A stretch of 64,000 bases of DNA from NCBI RefSeq assembly GCF_900119315.1, contig NZ_LT827010.1, positions 4,497,001 to 4,561,000 of the forward strand, read 5' to 3'. This DNA is from Actinoplanes sp. SE50/110. GTDB taxonomy: Bacteria; Actinomycetota; Actinomycetes; Mycobacteriales; Micromonosporaceae. The notes below the pieces were generated by a model that saw only the letters and a list, made by a program, of their open reading frames with translations, was not told the origin of the DNA and ran no database searches. A program made the position numbers and the translations under genes. Positions 17,469 through 26,188 of the stretch are shown here, one piece after another; within the stretch, counting starts at the first letter, position 1; every line of letters starts with the position of its first letter.

Positions 17469-17783
17469 GCGGGTGCGCCGCCGGATCGGGCTGATCCCCG
17501 GCCGCGGCGGTCGCCGTTGTAGCCGACGTTCCTCACGGTGACGGCCGAGCCGGTGAAACCCTACGGATCGTGGGCGTACGCCCGACAGCGCTGGTGCGCA
17601 TTCCGGAAAGACCTCGGCGACCAATGCCGAGAGAATTCCTCCGCATACAGGGCCGCGGTTGCCGATGCCGAAAAGTTCGGCCGGCCCACCCCGACGAACC
17701 CGTCACTCAAGGAAAGGACGGCCGGCGGAAAGTGGTCCCTGCCCGTACCGACCGACAAGGACGGTTGCGAAACCCCGTTGCGT
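17469..17783 (+). other. Gap with possible small degraded ORF
   Basis: A 315-bp stretch between marR and the VHL-like gene. A GTG at 17538 opens a frame whose first about 85 codons have balanced amino-acid use (YGSWAYARQRWCAFRKDLG, then ENSSAYRAAVADAEKFG). The frame then runs on antisense through the VHL-like gene, with no stop until 18107. It could be a decayed small gene that lost its stop, or a chance frame; I cannot decide. There is no clear ribosome site. Confidence 0.25.
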
Positions 17784-18449
17784 TCAGGTGATCGTCGCCT
17801 GAGCGGGTCGGGTGTCGGGCAGCAGGATCGCCAGGGCCCGGCCCCGCAGGTCGGTGATCACCCACGGGTGGTTGACGTAGGTTACCTGTTCCCGGACGCC
17901 CCCGGCGGCGAGAATTCCGTAATTCTCCCTTTTTCCCCGGTAGTCCAACCAATTGATCACGATGGGCTCGTCGCGCCGGTTGACGAACCTGATTTCGGTC
18001 TCCCGGTCGGACTCGACCGAGCGCAGATCCCTCTCGTGGTCGGCCGGGAGGATGGTGACCGTGGCGGGAACAGCGGTCGGCGCCGGGCTCGCCGGTGGTC
18101 GCCGTGACGGGGGGAGCGAAGCACGGGTGGGGCTGGGCTCCACGGAGACCGGGATCTGCGGCCTCGGTGGGTACCAGCCTGGATTCGTGACGGCGACGGA
18201 TGCCGCACCGGCGTGCACCTCGGCCGGATCTGTGGTCGGCCGCAACAGGCCCACGAGCGACACGCCGGACACGATGCCGGCCGCGCCGGCGGCCAAGCCG
18301 GTGGCGATGAGGCGGTACCGCCGGGACAGGTGAATCCGGTGGCGGACGTCTCCCGACACCACCCGTCGCGGCGCCGGCGTCGCGCCGACACGCCGGCCGG
18401 TGTCCGGCGAAGGATCGCCTGGGGGAGTCACGGGAGTGTCCTCGAACAT
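17784..18449 (-). CDS. Membrane-anchored protein with VHL-beta-like domain
   Basis: A 221-residue protein: a basic N-terminal cytoplasmic part (about 1-45), one membrane segment (about 48-70), a Pro/Ser-rich linker (about 90-130), and a C-terminal domain (about 138-210). The C-terminal domain matches the beta domain of von Hippel-Lindau protein: LRSVESDRETEIRFVNRRDE, then INWLDYRGKRENYGIL, then QVTYVNHPWVITD. In eukaryotes this domain recognises hydroxyproline. In bacteria it occurs in secreted or anchored proteins of unknown function. It is monocistronic. The start ATG18449 precedes a hairpin-containing low-GC region. Confidence 0.75.
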   Translation of the reverse strand: MFEDTPVTPPGDPSPDTGRRVGATPAPRRVVSGDVRHRIHLSRRYRLIATGLAAGAAGIVSGVSLVGLLRPTTDPAEVHAGAASVAVTNPGWYPPRPQIPVSVEPSPTRASLPPSRRPPASPAPTAVPATVTILPADHERDLRSVESDRETEIRFVNRRDEPIVINWLDYRGKRENYGILAAGGVREQVTYVNHPWVITDLRGRALAILLPDTRPAQATIT

Positions 18450-19547
18450 CTCAACCTCTTGACGGCGCGCCGGAAACGGGATTCACATTCTGCACACCAG
18501 GTAATGCATCGTCAACGTCGGTGATCCGGCTACCGGGATCACCTTATAGTTCATTAACCTTGCCATGTTCGCGTGGGAGGGCTCCCATTTCCTGAGGGCG
18601 TTGGCGCCGTTCGGAACGAATGCCCGCCGTCGCCGGAGCAGGCCCACTGGCGATTTTATTCAGATCACCTCAGTCTCGTCGGTGATCACCATGCGCGTAT
18701 GCATTCGGTTCGCCTTTGGCCGCACTACTGGCGAATCCGACGACAACTATCGGTGAATAAAATATCCGGTCGGCAGGGTACCCGCCTCGCATCGGGCAAA
18801 GGTCGGCGCACCCATCGGCGGAAGTGCGCGCACCCGATCATCGTGCCGCGTACGGACCGTGGCCGCCGCGACGACGACCTCGTGCACCGACTGCCCGGTA
18901 CTCCAGGGTTGCCCGACTCGAACCCCATACGGAGCCGGCGAAGGGGCGTGCCCGGGTGTCGTGTCCGGTCCGGCGCCCGTTTCCCCCGAGCGCAGGATCC
19001 GGTTGGCGCCGACGCGCCGTCCCGGGTCTGGGTCGTACTCGACGATGTCGATCCCGAGTCATGATCGTCATCCTCCCGGGTGCGGCTGCGGACCGCGGCG
19101 GCATGAACCTCGCCGTGCACGCCGCTGCGCCCGCCGGTGACCGGTGCCGCTCCACGGTCATCTCCTTCAATGATCCGGCATCCGTCCCGGTCGGCCGACA
19201 TCAAGTGTTTCAGGAGAGGCGCGGTCTCATTCCGGGGACGTTTCGGGGGAGATCATTCCGTTTCCAGCGGGATGTAACGTCGCTCACTGATCAACTTCTC
19301 GACGTATCGGATGTTGCTGACGTGGATACTTCTTTTTAACCGGGCCGGACGGTCAACCGCAGCTCAGTGCGTTGGGTGGGCCTGTCGATTAAATCCGATG
19401 CCAAGGTCGCAATGGAAAAGCTACAACCGGGAAACATTGACGCCAATCCAGACGCGGCCACGGTGCTCGCGCATCTTCGACTTTTGCTGTTTTGTAGGGG
19501 GCGGCACCGAATCCACGGTGCTGAATGCCGAAGATCTGGGAGCATTC
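18450..19547. other. Long intergenic region upstream of glucan synthase operon
   Basis: About 1.1 kb without a gene I can support; frames here have shuffled composition and no ribosome sites. It contains an 8-bp stem inverted repeat (18520-18527/18536-18543), an AT-richer promoter-like stretch (TTATAGTTCATTAACC, 18544-18559) and a second CebR-like box at 18574-18587. I looked for riboswitch cores (c-di-GMP-I, ydaO-type) and did not recognise one. The length suggests a long regulated leader or decayed genes. Confidence 0.5.
18574..18587. promoter_or_regulatory. CebR-like box (TGGGAGGGCTCCCA)
   Basis: It differs from the CebR consensus at one position (G for C in the centre). It follows an AT-rich promoter-like region and lies 961 bp upstream of the polysaccharide synthase gene and 125 bp upstream of the divergent VHL-like gene. 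With the perfect box at 13497 it suggests that a CebR-type repressor also acts here. Confidence 0.6.
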
Positions 19548-21191
19548 ATGACGGCACCCCCCGTACCGTCGGCCGGGCCGGGCACGCGCCTGGCCTGGCG
19601 GAAGCTGCAGCGCTCGACGCGCGTCGCGATCATCGCCGCGCTCGCCGCGACCGTCTTCTACCAGCTGTTCCTGCTCAACCCGGCGTACCGCGGACCCACC
19701 TGGCTCTGGGTCGCGATGCTGGCGGCCGAGGGTCTGACCGCCCTGCACCTGGTCGGCACATGGTGGACCATCCTGGCCCACGACGACCAGCCGGAGCCGG
19801 TGGATGTCGTCGTCTGGCGCAACCGGCTGCGGGCCGGCGCCGACGTGCCGGCCATCGACGTGTTCGTGACCGCCTACGGGGAGGATCCCGCACTGGTGCG
19901 GGCCACCGTCCTCGCCGCCCGCGACATGGACCTGCCCCACCGCACCTTCCTGCTCGACGACGGCGACAGCGACGCATTGCAGCGGATCGCGGGGCAGGCC
20001 GGCATCGGATATCTGCGGCGACCGGGTGGGGCCCACGCCAAGGCCGGCAACGTCAACGCCGGGCTGGCCCGTACCGACGGCGAGTTCGTCGTCATCTTCG
20101 ACGCCGACCACGTGCCCGAGCGCAACTTCCTGCTCAGCATCCTGCCGCACTTCCAGGACCCGGATGTCGCGTTCGTGCAGTCCCCACAGTCGTACACGAA
20201 CAACGTCAACCTGGTCGCCACCGGATCCGGCGAGGCCCAGCGCATCTTCTACGAGCTGGTCTGCCCCGGCAAGAACCACTTCAACGCCGCGTTCTGCGTC
20301 GGGACGAATGTCATGTTCCGGCGGGCGGCGCTGGACGGCATCGGCGGCATCTGGACGGGCAGCAACTCCGAGGACATCTGGACCTCGATCGAGCTGCACA
20401 AGCGCGGGTGGAAGTCGATCTACGTGCCCCAGGTGCTGGCCCGAGGCCTCGCCCCGCAGGACGTCCCGTCCTACCTCAAGCAGCAGATGCGGTGGGCCAG
20501 TGGCGGCTTCGAGGTACTGCTCCGCGGCCGGCTGCTCAAACGCGGCAGCGGCCTCACCATCGACCAGCGCCTGCAGTACCTCTTCTGCGGCACGCACTAC
20601 CTGCTGTCCCTGGCGATGCTGACCTTCATGTTCTTTCCGTCGCTCTACCTGCTCTTCGCGCTGAGCCCGATCCGCGCCGACGGCTTCGCCTGGGCCACCC
20701 ACTATCTGCCGTTCCAGGCCGCCGTGCTCCTGGTCACCTGGTTGCAGTCGGGCGGGTTCAAGCTGTCCGCGATCGTGGCCAGCATCGGCGCGGTTCCCGT
20801 GCACCTGCGAGCGCTGGTCGGCGTGCTGCTCGGCCGGCCGGCGAAATGGAAGGCCACCAACGCCGGCGGCGACGACGCGCGGTCGCTGTGGGCCGTCATG
20901 CCGCTGGTCGCCCTGCTGCTGCTGAACGCCACCGCCATCGTCGTCGGTGTCCTGGTGATGGCCGATCCGGCGCCGACCTGGCTCTCCGTCGGCTGGGCGA
21001 GCATGATCGTGCTCATTCTCGGTCGGATGATCATCGAGTCGGTCACCGGCGGCCGCATCCGCCGCCGGTTCACGACGCCCGCCATGCCCGGGGTGGGTAC
21101 CCACCCGCCCGTGACCCGGGAGCTGCCCGCATCGCCACGGACCGGCCTGGAGTCCGACTCCGAGCCCCAGCCCGTCCCGGCCACCGCCTGA
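19548..21191 (+). CDS. Processive GT2 beta-glucan synthase (BcsA/CrdS-like)
   Basis: A 547-residue membrane glycosyltransferase. Membrane helices lie at about residues 25-45 and 55-75, with four or more after residue 340. The catalytic domain shows DVFVTAYGEDP, DDGDSD, the DAD metal site at Asp185-Asp187, NSEDIW (general base region) and QxxRW at residues 312-316, the signature of processive synthases such as cellulose and curdlan synthases. No PilZ domain is present. The start ATG19548 follows GGGAG; GTG19519 is possible. It leads an operon with a HlyD-like protein and a GH81 beta-1,3-glucanase, which favours a beta-1,3-glucan product. Confidence 0.85.
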   Translation: MTAPPVPSAGPGTRLAWRKLQRSTRVAIIAALAATVFYQLFLLNPAYRGPTWLWVAMLAAEGLTALHLVGTWWTILAHDDQPEPVDVVVWRNRLRAGADVPAIDVFVTAYGEDPALVRATVLAARDMDLPHRTFLLDDGDSDALQRIAGQAGIGYLRRPGGAHAKAGNVNAGLARTDGEFVVIFDADHVPERNFLLSILPHFQDPDVAFVQSPQSYTNNVNLVATGSGEAQRIFYELVCPGKNHFNAAFCVGTNVMFRRAALDGIGGIWTGSNSEDIWTSIELHKRGWKSIYVPQVLARGLAPQDVPSYLKQQMRWASGGFEVLLRGRLLKRGSGLTIDQRLQYLFCGTHYLLSLAMLTFMFFPSLYLLFALSPIRADGFAWATHYLPFQAAVLLVTWLQSGGFKLSAIVASIGAVPVHLRALVGVLLGRPAKWKATNAGGDDARSLWAVMPLVALLLLNATAIVVGVLVMADPAPTWLSVGWASMIVLILGRMIIESVTGGRIRRRFTTPAMPGVGTHPPVTRELPASPRTGLESDSEPQPVPATA

Positions 21192-21333
21192 CCTGCTCCT
21201 CGTCATTCGGCGCGGGACCGGGTCCCGTCGCGCGCCAGTGGCGACCGGACGCCGGGCTCGACGGCGCCACGATCCCTCCGCCGTCGCGGCCCGCGACCGA
21301 CGAGACGACACACCCTCCGAGAGAGGCCTGACC

Positions 21334-22107
21334 ATGAGCACCACCATCGAGAAGACCGGTATCGACCCCCATCCCGTACCGAGTGAGGCCGAACCGCCCG
21401 GACCGGCGCCGGCCCCGCCGAGAAAGCGGTGGCGGGCTGTGCTGCGATTCGTGCGCACCCTGGCCGTGGTCCTGATCCTGCTGGCGTCGGCCGTCGCGGG
21501 CGGCACGCGCATCGTGCGGCAACGATACGCCGAGCGGAACATGCTGGACGCCGGCACGGCGGTGCTGGCCGCCCAGCCGATCACCGTGGGTTCGCCCGAC
21601 GCCTCGGTCGTCAACCGGGTGCTGATCGCCGATCGCGACAGCGTGACCGCCGGCGCGCCCGTCGTCACGATCACCCACACCGCCGCCGGCGGCGGGCCAC
21701 GGGTGCAGCAACTGAAGGCGCCGGCTGCCGGCATCGTCACCGAGATCAACATCGCACCGGGGCAGATCGCCCGAGCCGGCGAACCGATCGTCACCCTGTA
21801 CGACCCGTCCCAGCTCACCTTCCGCGTCGATGTGCCGCTCGAGACGCTGCGCGAGCTCCGGCTGGGGATGACCGCCTACGTCTCCGGGCCCGGTCTGCCC
21901 GGCCGGATCGCCACCATGCTCGAAGAGGTCGAGCCCAAGGTCGGCAGTGGCGGGGCGACCGCGCCCTCCGACCTGCTCACCGTCGTGTTGCGGCCCGACC
22001 CGGCCGCCCTGCCGACCGTGCGCACGCTCGTGCCGGGACTCCGGTTCCACGCCGTGGTGGACACCACCACGGCCGTCGGTGCCACCCCGGCGGTGAACAG
22101 CGCATGA
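21334..22107 (+). CDS. HlyD-like membrane fusion protein of glucan operon
   Basis: A 257-residue protein: a Pro-rich cytoplasmic N-terminus, one membrane anchor (about 36-55), then a biotinyl-lipoyl-like barrel-sandwich (VNRVLIADRDSVTAGAPVVTIT, then LKAPAAGIVTEINIAPGQIARAGEPIVTLYD) and a terminal beta-barrel strand region. In synthase operons such proteins help carry polymer across the envelope. GAGAGG precedes ATG21334. The stop overlaps the GH81 start (ATGA). Confidence 0.8.
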   Translation: MSTTIEKTGIDPHPVPSEAEPPGPAPAPPRKRWRAVLRFVRTLAVVLILLASAVAGGTRIVRQRYAERNMLDAGTAVLAAQPITVGSPDASVVNRVLIADRDSVTAGAPVVTITHTAAGGGPRVQQLKAPAAGIVTEINIAPGQIARAGEPIVTLYDPSQLTFRVDVPLETLRELRLGMTAYVSGPGLPGRIATMLEEVEPKVGSGGATAPSDLLTVVLRPDPAALPTVRTLVPGLRFHAVVDTTTAVGATPAVNSA

Positions 22108-24224
22108 TCCCTCGTGTCCTGGCCGCGGCCGTGGTGGTGACGGCACTCGTCACGGTGGCCGCCTGCTCTGCCGAGCCGGCCGGTCGAGCACCGGCGCCGG
22201 ACGCCGGCCCGGTCATGGAGGACGTCTCGGCGTCTCCGATCGGCGTGCCCAAGGTGTCCGGTGACGGCAGCATCGCCGATACCCTGCCGGCCGCGGACCG
22301 GCCGACGAAGAACCCGGACCAGGCCGGTGGTCTCGCCGGCCGGGCGGTCCCGACCAACCAGTGGTGGAGTTCCGCGCTGACCGGACCGCGTACCCAGCCG
22401 ATCTGGACGCATCCGCTGGCGGTGCGAGCCGCTGACGTGGGCGTGCAGATCAGCGGCGCGCCGGTCACGGCCTCCGCCAACGCCGTCACGACGCCGTTTC
22501 TTCCGGCGCTGACCGTCGGCGCCGCGACCGGGGCGGTGCAGGTCGCCGGCTACGGCGCGTTCCACGTCGTGCTGCGCGTGGGCCTGGCCGGTGGGGGGTC
22601 GGTCGACGCCACCCTGGTGCAGGGCAGCCCGGTGGTCTGGCTCCGCTTCCAGGGCGCGACGCCCAGCCTGACCGGCGCCTTCCGGGACGTGGGGAGCACG
22701 GCCTCACGTGTCCGGCTCGACATCGCCGGCGGCCGGTGGGACGTCATCGGCGACGGCCTGGGCCTCAGCGGCGCCACGGTCACCGGGTCCGGTGAGAACC
22801 TGGCCGTCGCCCGGGTGCCGGACGGCAGCGACCGGGCGAGCTGGGAACGGGCCAGCACCGCCGATCCGGTGGTGCAAACCACGGCGGCGATGGACTACGA
22901 CGCCGCGGCGGGGACGGTCACCCAGACCCTCACGGCCCGGCGAGCCGGCGGCGGCGCCGGGGTGTGGGCGCTGTTGCCGCACCAGCAGAGCGGGCTGCTG
23001 GCCGGACCGGCCGCCGTGGCCGGTTCCTACCCGGACGCTCGCGGGACGATGTCGCTGGTCTCCGCCGACACGGTGCGGGTGCGGGTGCCGATGCCGGGGC
23101 TGCTGACCGCCGTGCCGCAGGTGCCGCTGAATGCGGCGGCGAGCCGCGCGGTCCGCGACGACCTCGGGCGGGACCTGGCGGACCCGGGGGGCGCGGGCGG
23201 CAGCTACTTCGGGCTCAAGGAACTCGGCCGGCTCGCCACCATCGCCGAGGTGGCGGCAGCGGTGGGTGCGAAGGCGGAGCGGACGGCGGCGCTCGCCCGG
23301 CTGCGGCCGCTACTGATCGACTGGCTGACCTGCTCCGGGCCGTCCGACGGGCGCTACTTCGGCTACGACGGGACGTGGGGCGGGCTGATCGCCGTGCCGG
23401 CCGAGTTCGGCGCCCAGGACTACAACGACCATCATTTCCAGTACGGCTACCTGGTCCGCGCCGCATCCGTGCTGGCGTCGGCCGATCCGCTGTTCGCCCG
23501 CGACTACGGCGACGTGATCGACCTGATCGTCCGTGACTACGCCGGGTCGCTCGCGATCGGGCCGGCGTCCGGGCTGCCCCCGTTCCGCGCCTTCAACGCC
23601 TATCTGGGCAGCTCGGCCGCCTCGGGCTTCGCGCCGTTCGCCGACGGCAACAACCAGGAGTCGTCGAGCGAGGCGGTGGCCGCGTGGGAGGCGGTGGCCC
23701 GCTGGGGGCTGGTCCGGGGCGACAAGGCGATGACCGGGTACGGCGTCACCCACTACGCCATGGAGGCGGCGACGGCCCGGATGTATTGGCTCGGCGCCGG
23801 GCTGACCCGGCCGCCGGGATACGCGCACACCACCGCCGGGATCGTCTGGGATGCCAAAATCGACTACGCCACCTGGTTCGACCCGAAACCGGAGTCGGTT
23901 CTCGGCATTCAGCTGCTCCCGCTGACCGCCGGCTCGTTCTACCGCGGCCCGTCCGAGGCCCGCCAGCGTGAGCTGGGTGCCCGCCCGAGCGTCTGGGGCG
24001 ACCTCTTCGCCGCCGACCTGGCGCTGTCCGACCCGGCGGCCGCGCGCCGCCGGCTCGACGCGGGAGTCAGCCGTGAGGACAGCACCAGCCGGGCGATGGT
24101 CCGCTACTGGGTCGAGGCGCTGGCGGTGCTCGGCCCACCACAGCCCGGTGTTCCCGCGCCGCTGGGGTCGCTGGCGTTCGGCTCGACCGGCAACTCCCGG
24201 GTGGTCCGGCCGCCGGCCGGATAG
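22104..24224 (+). CDS. GH81 endo-beta-1,3-glucanase lipoprotein
   Basis: A 706-residue lipoprotein (lipobox VAAC, Cys at about residue 21). The GH81 domain fills most of the protein, with conserved NQWWSSALTG near the N-terminus, QDYNDHHFQYGY (Asp442, general-acid region) and GNNQESSSEA (Glu519, Glu523), the motifs of inverting endo-beta-1,3-glucanases. It probably trims or releases beta-1,3-glucan made by the upstream synthase, as BcsZ does for cellulose. A terminator follows directly. Confidence 0.9.
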   Translation: MIPRVLAAAVVVTALVTVAACSAEPAGRAPAPDAGPVMEDVSASPIGVPKVSGDGSIADTLPAADRPTKNPDQAGGLAGRAVPTNQWWSSALTGPRTQPIWTHPLAVRAADVGVQISGAPVTASANAVTTPFLPALTVGAATGAVQVAGYGAFHVVLRVGLAGGGSVDATLVQGSPVVWLRFQGATPSLTGAFRDVGSTASRVRLDIAGGRWDVIGDGLGLSGATVTGSGENLAVARVPDGSDRASWERASTADPVVQTTAAMDYDAAAGTVTQTLTARRAGGGAGVWALLPHQQSGLLAGPAAVAGSYPDARGTMSLVSADTVRVRVPMPGLLTAVPQVPLNAAASRAVRDDLGRDLADPGGAGGSYFGLKELGRLATIAEVAAAVGAKAERTAALARLRPLLIDWLTCSGPSDGRYFGYDGTWGGLIAVPAEFGAQDYNDHHFQYGYLVRAASVLASADPLFARDYGDVIDLIVRDYAGSLAIGPASGLPPFRAFNAYLGSSAASGFAPFADGNNQESSSEAVAAWEAVARWGLVRGDKAMTGYGVTHYAMEAATARMYWLGAGLTRPPGYAHTTAGIVWDAKIDYATWFDPKPESVLGIQLLPLTAGSFYRGPSEARQRELGARPSVWGDLFAADLALSDPAAARRRLDAGVSREDSTSRAMVRYWVEALAVLGPPQPGVPAPLGSLAFGSTGNSRVVRPPAG

Positions 24225-24270
24225 AGCTGTCACCGGGGTGCGCGGCACGAGCGCGCACCCCGGTCAGCTC
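24224..24270 (+). terminator. Terminator after glucan operon
   Basis: A perfect 13-bp stem (24232-24244 with 24252-24264, 7-nt loop) is extended by GAGCTG/CAGCTC at 24224-24229 and 24265-24270 across a 2-nt bulge. It begins at the last base of the GH81 stop codon. The region from here to 24499 holds nothing else that I recognise. Confidence 0.85.
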
Positions 24271-24499
24271 CCGCGGTAGCTCGGGCCGCGGGCGCCGGTG
24301 AGCGACTTGACAGGCCACCAGGCCGGATGTGGCCGATGAGCGCGGCGATGATCCAGACGGCGGCGCGGATGCCGGCGAGGTCCGCGATCGGGCCGCGACC
24401 ACAGCCTGCTCACCTACCGCCCTGGCCGAGGGTTCGAACGCATCCCGCGTGCCCGCCGGGGAGGACCCTGACCAGCCGGGTCCGGTCTGCGGGGGTGGC

Positions 24500-25546
24500 T
24501 CAGCGGCCGTTGGAGATCTGCTGGGTGCAGTTCTCCCGGCGCGGCTCGTCGCGCCAGAGGCAGATCTGAACCGTGATCGGCTGCCCCCCGATGGTGGTGG
24601 CGACTGCCGGCGTGTGGACGTAACCCCGCTCTGTCGTGGCCAGCGCGCTGGCGCAGCTGCGCCAGCGGCCGTCGGGGGTGCTCCACCGGATGCGGGCACC
24701 GCCGGCGTGCGGATCCTGGTCGTCGGACCCGGCCCGTCCCCAGTAGTAGGTCCGGCCGTCGTGCCGGGCGTAGCGGGCCGAGCCGTTCATCTGGTCGAAG
24801 TCGAGGGTGGGACTGAGCCGGGTGGCCCGGTCGTCGTCGAAGAGCGCCGGGGTGTTCGCGATGATGTCGTCGTCGGTGGCGCCCAGCCGGCACTCGGCGT
24901 CGGCGGCCACCGGTGCCGGCCGGGTTTCCGTTGCGGACGGCGGCGAGGGTTTCTCGCTCTTGCGATCGCCGAGGACAAGAAAGGTGCCGATGCCGGCGAG
25001 CAGCACCGAGCCGGAGGCGGTGGCCACCAATGGCCACCGCCTCCGGGGTCGGCGAGTGGTGAAGTACGCGTCGATGACCGGGGGCTCTACGGGCTTGAGG
25101 CGCGCCGGCACGGTGCGCGGCGCCTTCTCGTCCGCCTGCCGTGCCACGTCGGTGAGCGCCGCGACGTGGGCGCTGGCGACCCTGAGCCGGTCGGCGTCGT
25201 CGTCGGTGAAGGGCAGATCGGCGATCTGATGCGCGGCTCGGGCGACCGCGATCACCAGGACCGGATCGGTGATCCGGCGCGGGTCGCCGGCGAGGACCGC
25301 CGCGATGTCGTCCTTGTCGACCGACATTCCGGGGGCAAGACGATGGGTACGGATCACCTCGGCCAGGTGACGCAGCGAGGCGGCCTGTCGGCGCCGCCGC
25401 GGCGGCGGTGAGCCCGGCGGCGGGGTGTAGACGCCATCCCGGGAGGCCTGTCCCACGGCCGCATTGAGCTGAGAGGCCAGCAGTTGGGCGGTGTCATGGA
25501 CCTTCTTCCACCACGGTGGCAGCGGTTCCGTCGATGAGGCATTCAT
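24500..25546 (-). CDS. Hypothetical membrane-anchored protein
   Basis: A 348-residue protein. Residues about 1-150 are cytoplasmic and helical (WWKKVHDTAQLLASQLNAAVG ... ASLRHLAEVIRTHRLAPGMSVDKDDIAAVLAG), resembling an XRE-like or helical-bundle DNA-binding part. One membrane helix (WPLVATASGSVLLAGIGTFLVLG, about 188-207) follows. The external domain (about 225-348) has four cysteines (ECRLG, RSCAS, QICLW, ENCTQ) likely forming disulfides. This inside-sensor/outside-domain layout is common in actinobacteria and unassigned. Start ATG25546. Confidence 0.65.
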   Translation of the reverse strand: MNASSTEPLPPWWKKVHDTAQLLASQLNAAVGQASRDGVYTPPPGSPPPRRRRQAASLRHLAEVIRTHRLAPGMSVDKDDIAAVLAGDPRRITDPVLVIAVARAAHQIADLPFTDDDADRLRVASAHVAALTDVARQADEKAPRTVPARLKPVEPPVIDAYFTTRRPRRRWPLVATASGSVLLAGIGTFLVLGDRKSEKPSPPSATETRPAPVAADAECRLGATDDDIIANTPALFDDDRATRLSPTLDFDQMNGSARYARHDGRTYYWGRAGSDDQDPHAGGARIRWSTPDGRWRSCASALATTERGYVHTPAVATTIGGQPITVQICLWRDEPRRENCTQQISNGR

Positions 25547-25617
25547 CGATACCCATTGTGTCAGGCGGAGTCGAGCCGGGTACGTCAGGCCGTGACCGCT
25601 CGCCGTCGGGGGTGCGG

Positions 25618-26079
25618 TCAGCCGAGCGGAACCGGAGTACGGTGATCCTCGGCCCGGCCGTGCAGAGCGCACGGCAGCCCCGGCTCGCGGGCGCACAACA
25701 CCCACATCGCGGTAGCGGTGAGCAGGTACATCCGGTACGGGGAGGCACCCGAGACGTCCTCGGCGGACACCCGTGCCCCGCTGCGGGGATAGTGGTTCAG
25801 GTTCGTCGCCGGAGCGGTGGTGCCCTCGGCGTACAGCGCCCGGCCTCGGTACGGCTCCACCGTCGAGTCGAAGACGACCAGGCTGGCCTGCGGCCGGACG
25901 GCCAGGTTCAGCGAATGCCGGGCGTCGGTCGCCGACACCCAGTAGAACTCGTGCAGCGCGTCCCCCGGCGCGAAATAGACCGGCGAGGTCCACGGCAGGC
26001 CGTCCGCATCCGCGGTGCCCAGGGTCAGATACAGGTTCGTCGCGATCAGCGAGCGCGCGTACTCCCGGATGTCGTCCAC
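25618..26079 (-). CDS. Pyridoxamine 5'-phosphate oxidase-like FMN-binding protein
   Basis: A protein of about 153 residues in the split-barrel flavin-binding family: YLTLGTADADGLPWTSPVYFAPGD, HEFYWVSATDARHSLNLAVRPQASLVVFDS and VEPYRGRALYAEGTT are typical PNPOx-like strands. GTG26079 fits the domain start; a GTG at 26115 would add 12 residues. These proteins bind FMN or F420 and reduce diverse substrates. It is divergent from the HET-C-like gene. Confidence 0.75.
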   Translation of the reverse strand: MDDIREYARSLIATNLYLTLGTADADGLPWTSPVYFAPGDALHEFYWVSATDARHSLNLAVRPQASLVVFDSTVEPYRGRALYAEGTTAPATNLNHYPRSGARVSAEDVSGASPYRMYLLTATAMWVLCAREPGLPCALHGRAEDHRTPVPLG

Positions 26080-26188
26080 CGGTCCAGGCTGCGCCCCACC
26101 GGCGCCCGCCGCCACCGGGCCGTCCCCGGCCGAGGGTGATCGGGCGATTCCCGGGACAGCGCGACATCGCGCCGCCTACCTTCGGCCC

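Noticed and set aside
18700..19330. Possible c-di-GMP-I or ydaO riboswitch upstream of the glucan synthase
   Set aside because: Some CAAA and CGCA pieces occur, but the conserved core order and pairing could not be found by eye.
18565..19339. Several short frames in the long intergenic region
   Set aside because: No ribosome sites, mutually overlapping, and composition unlike real genes.
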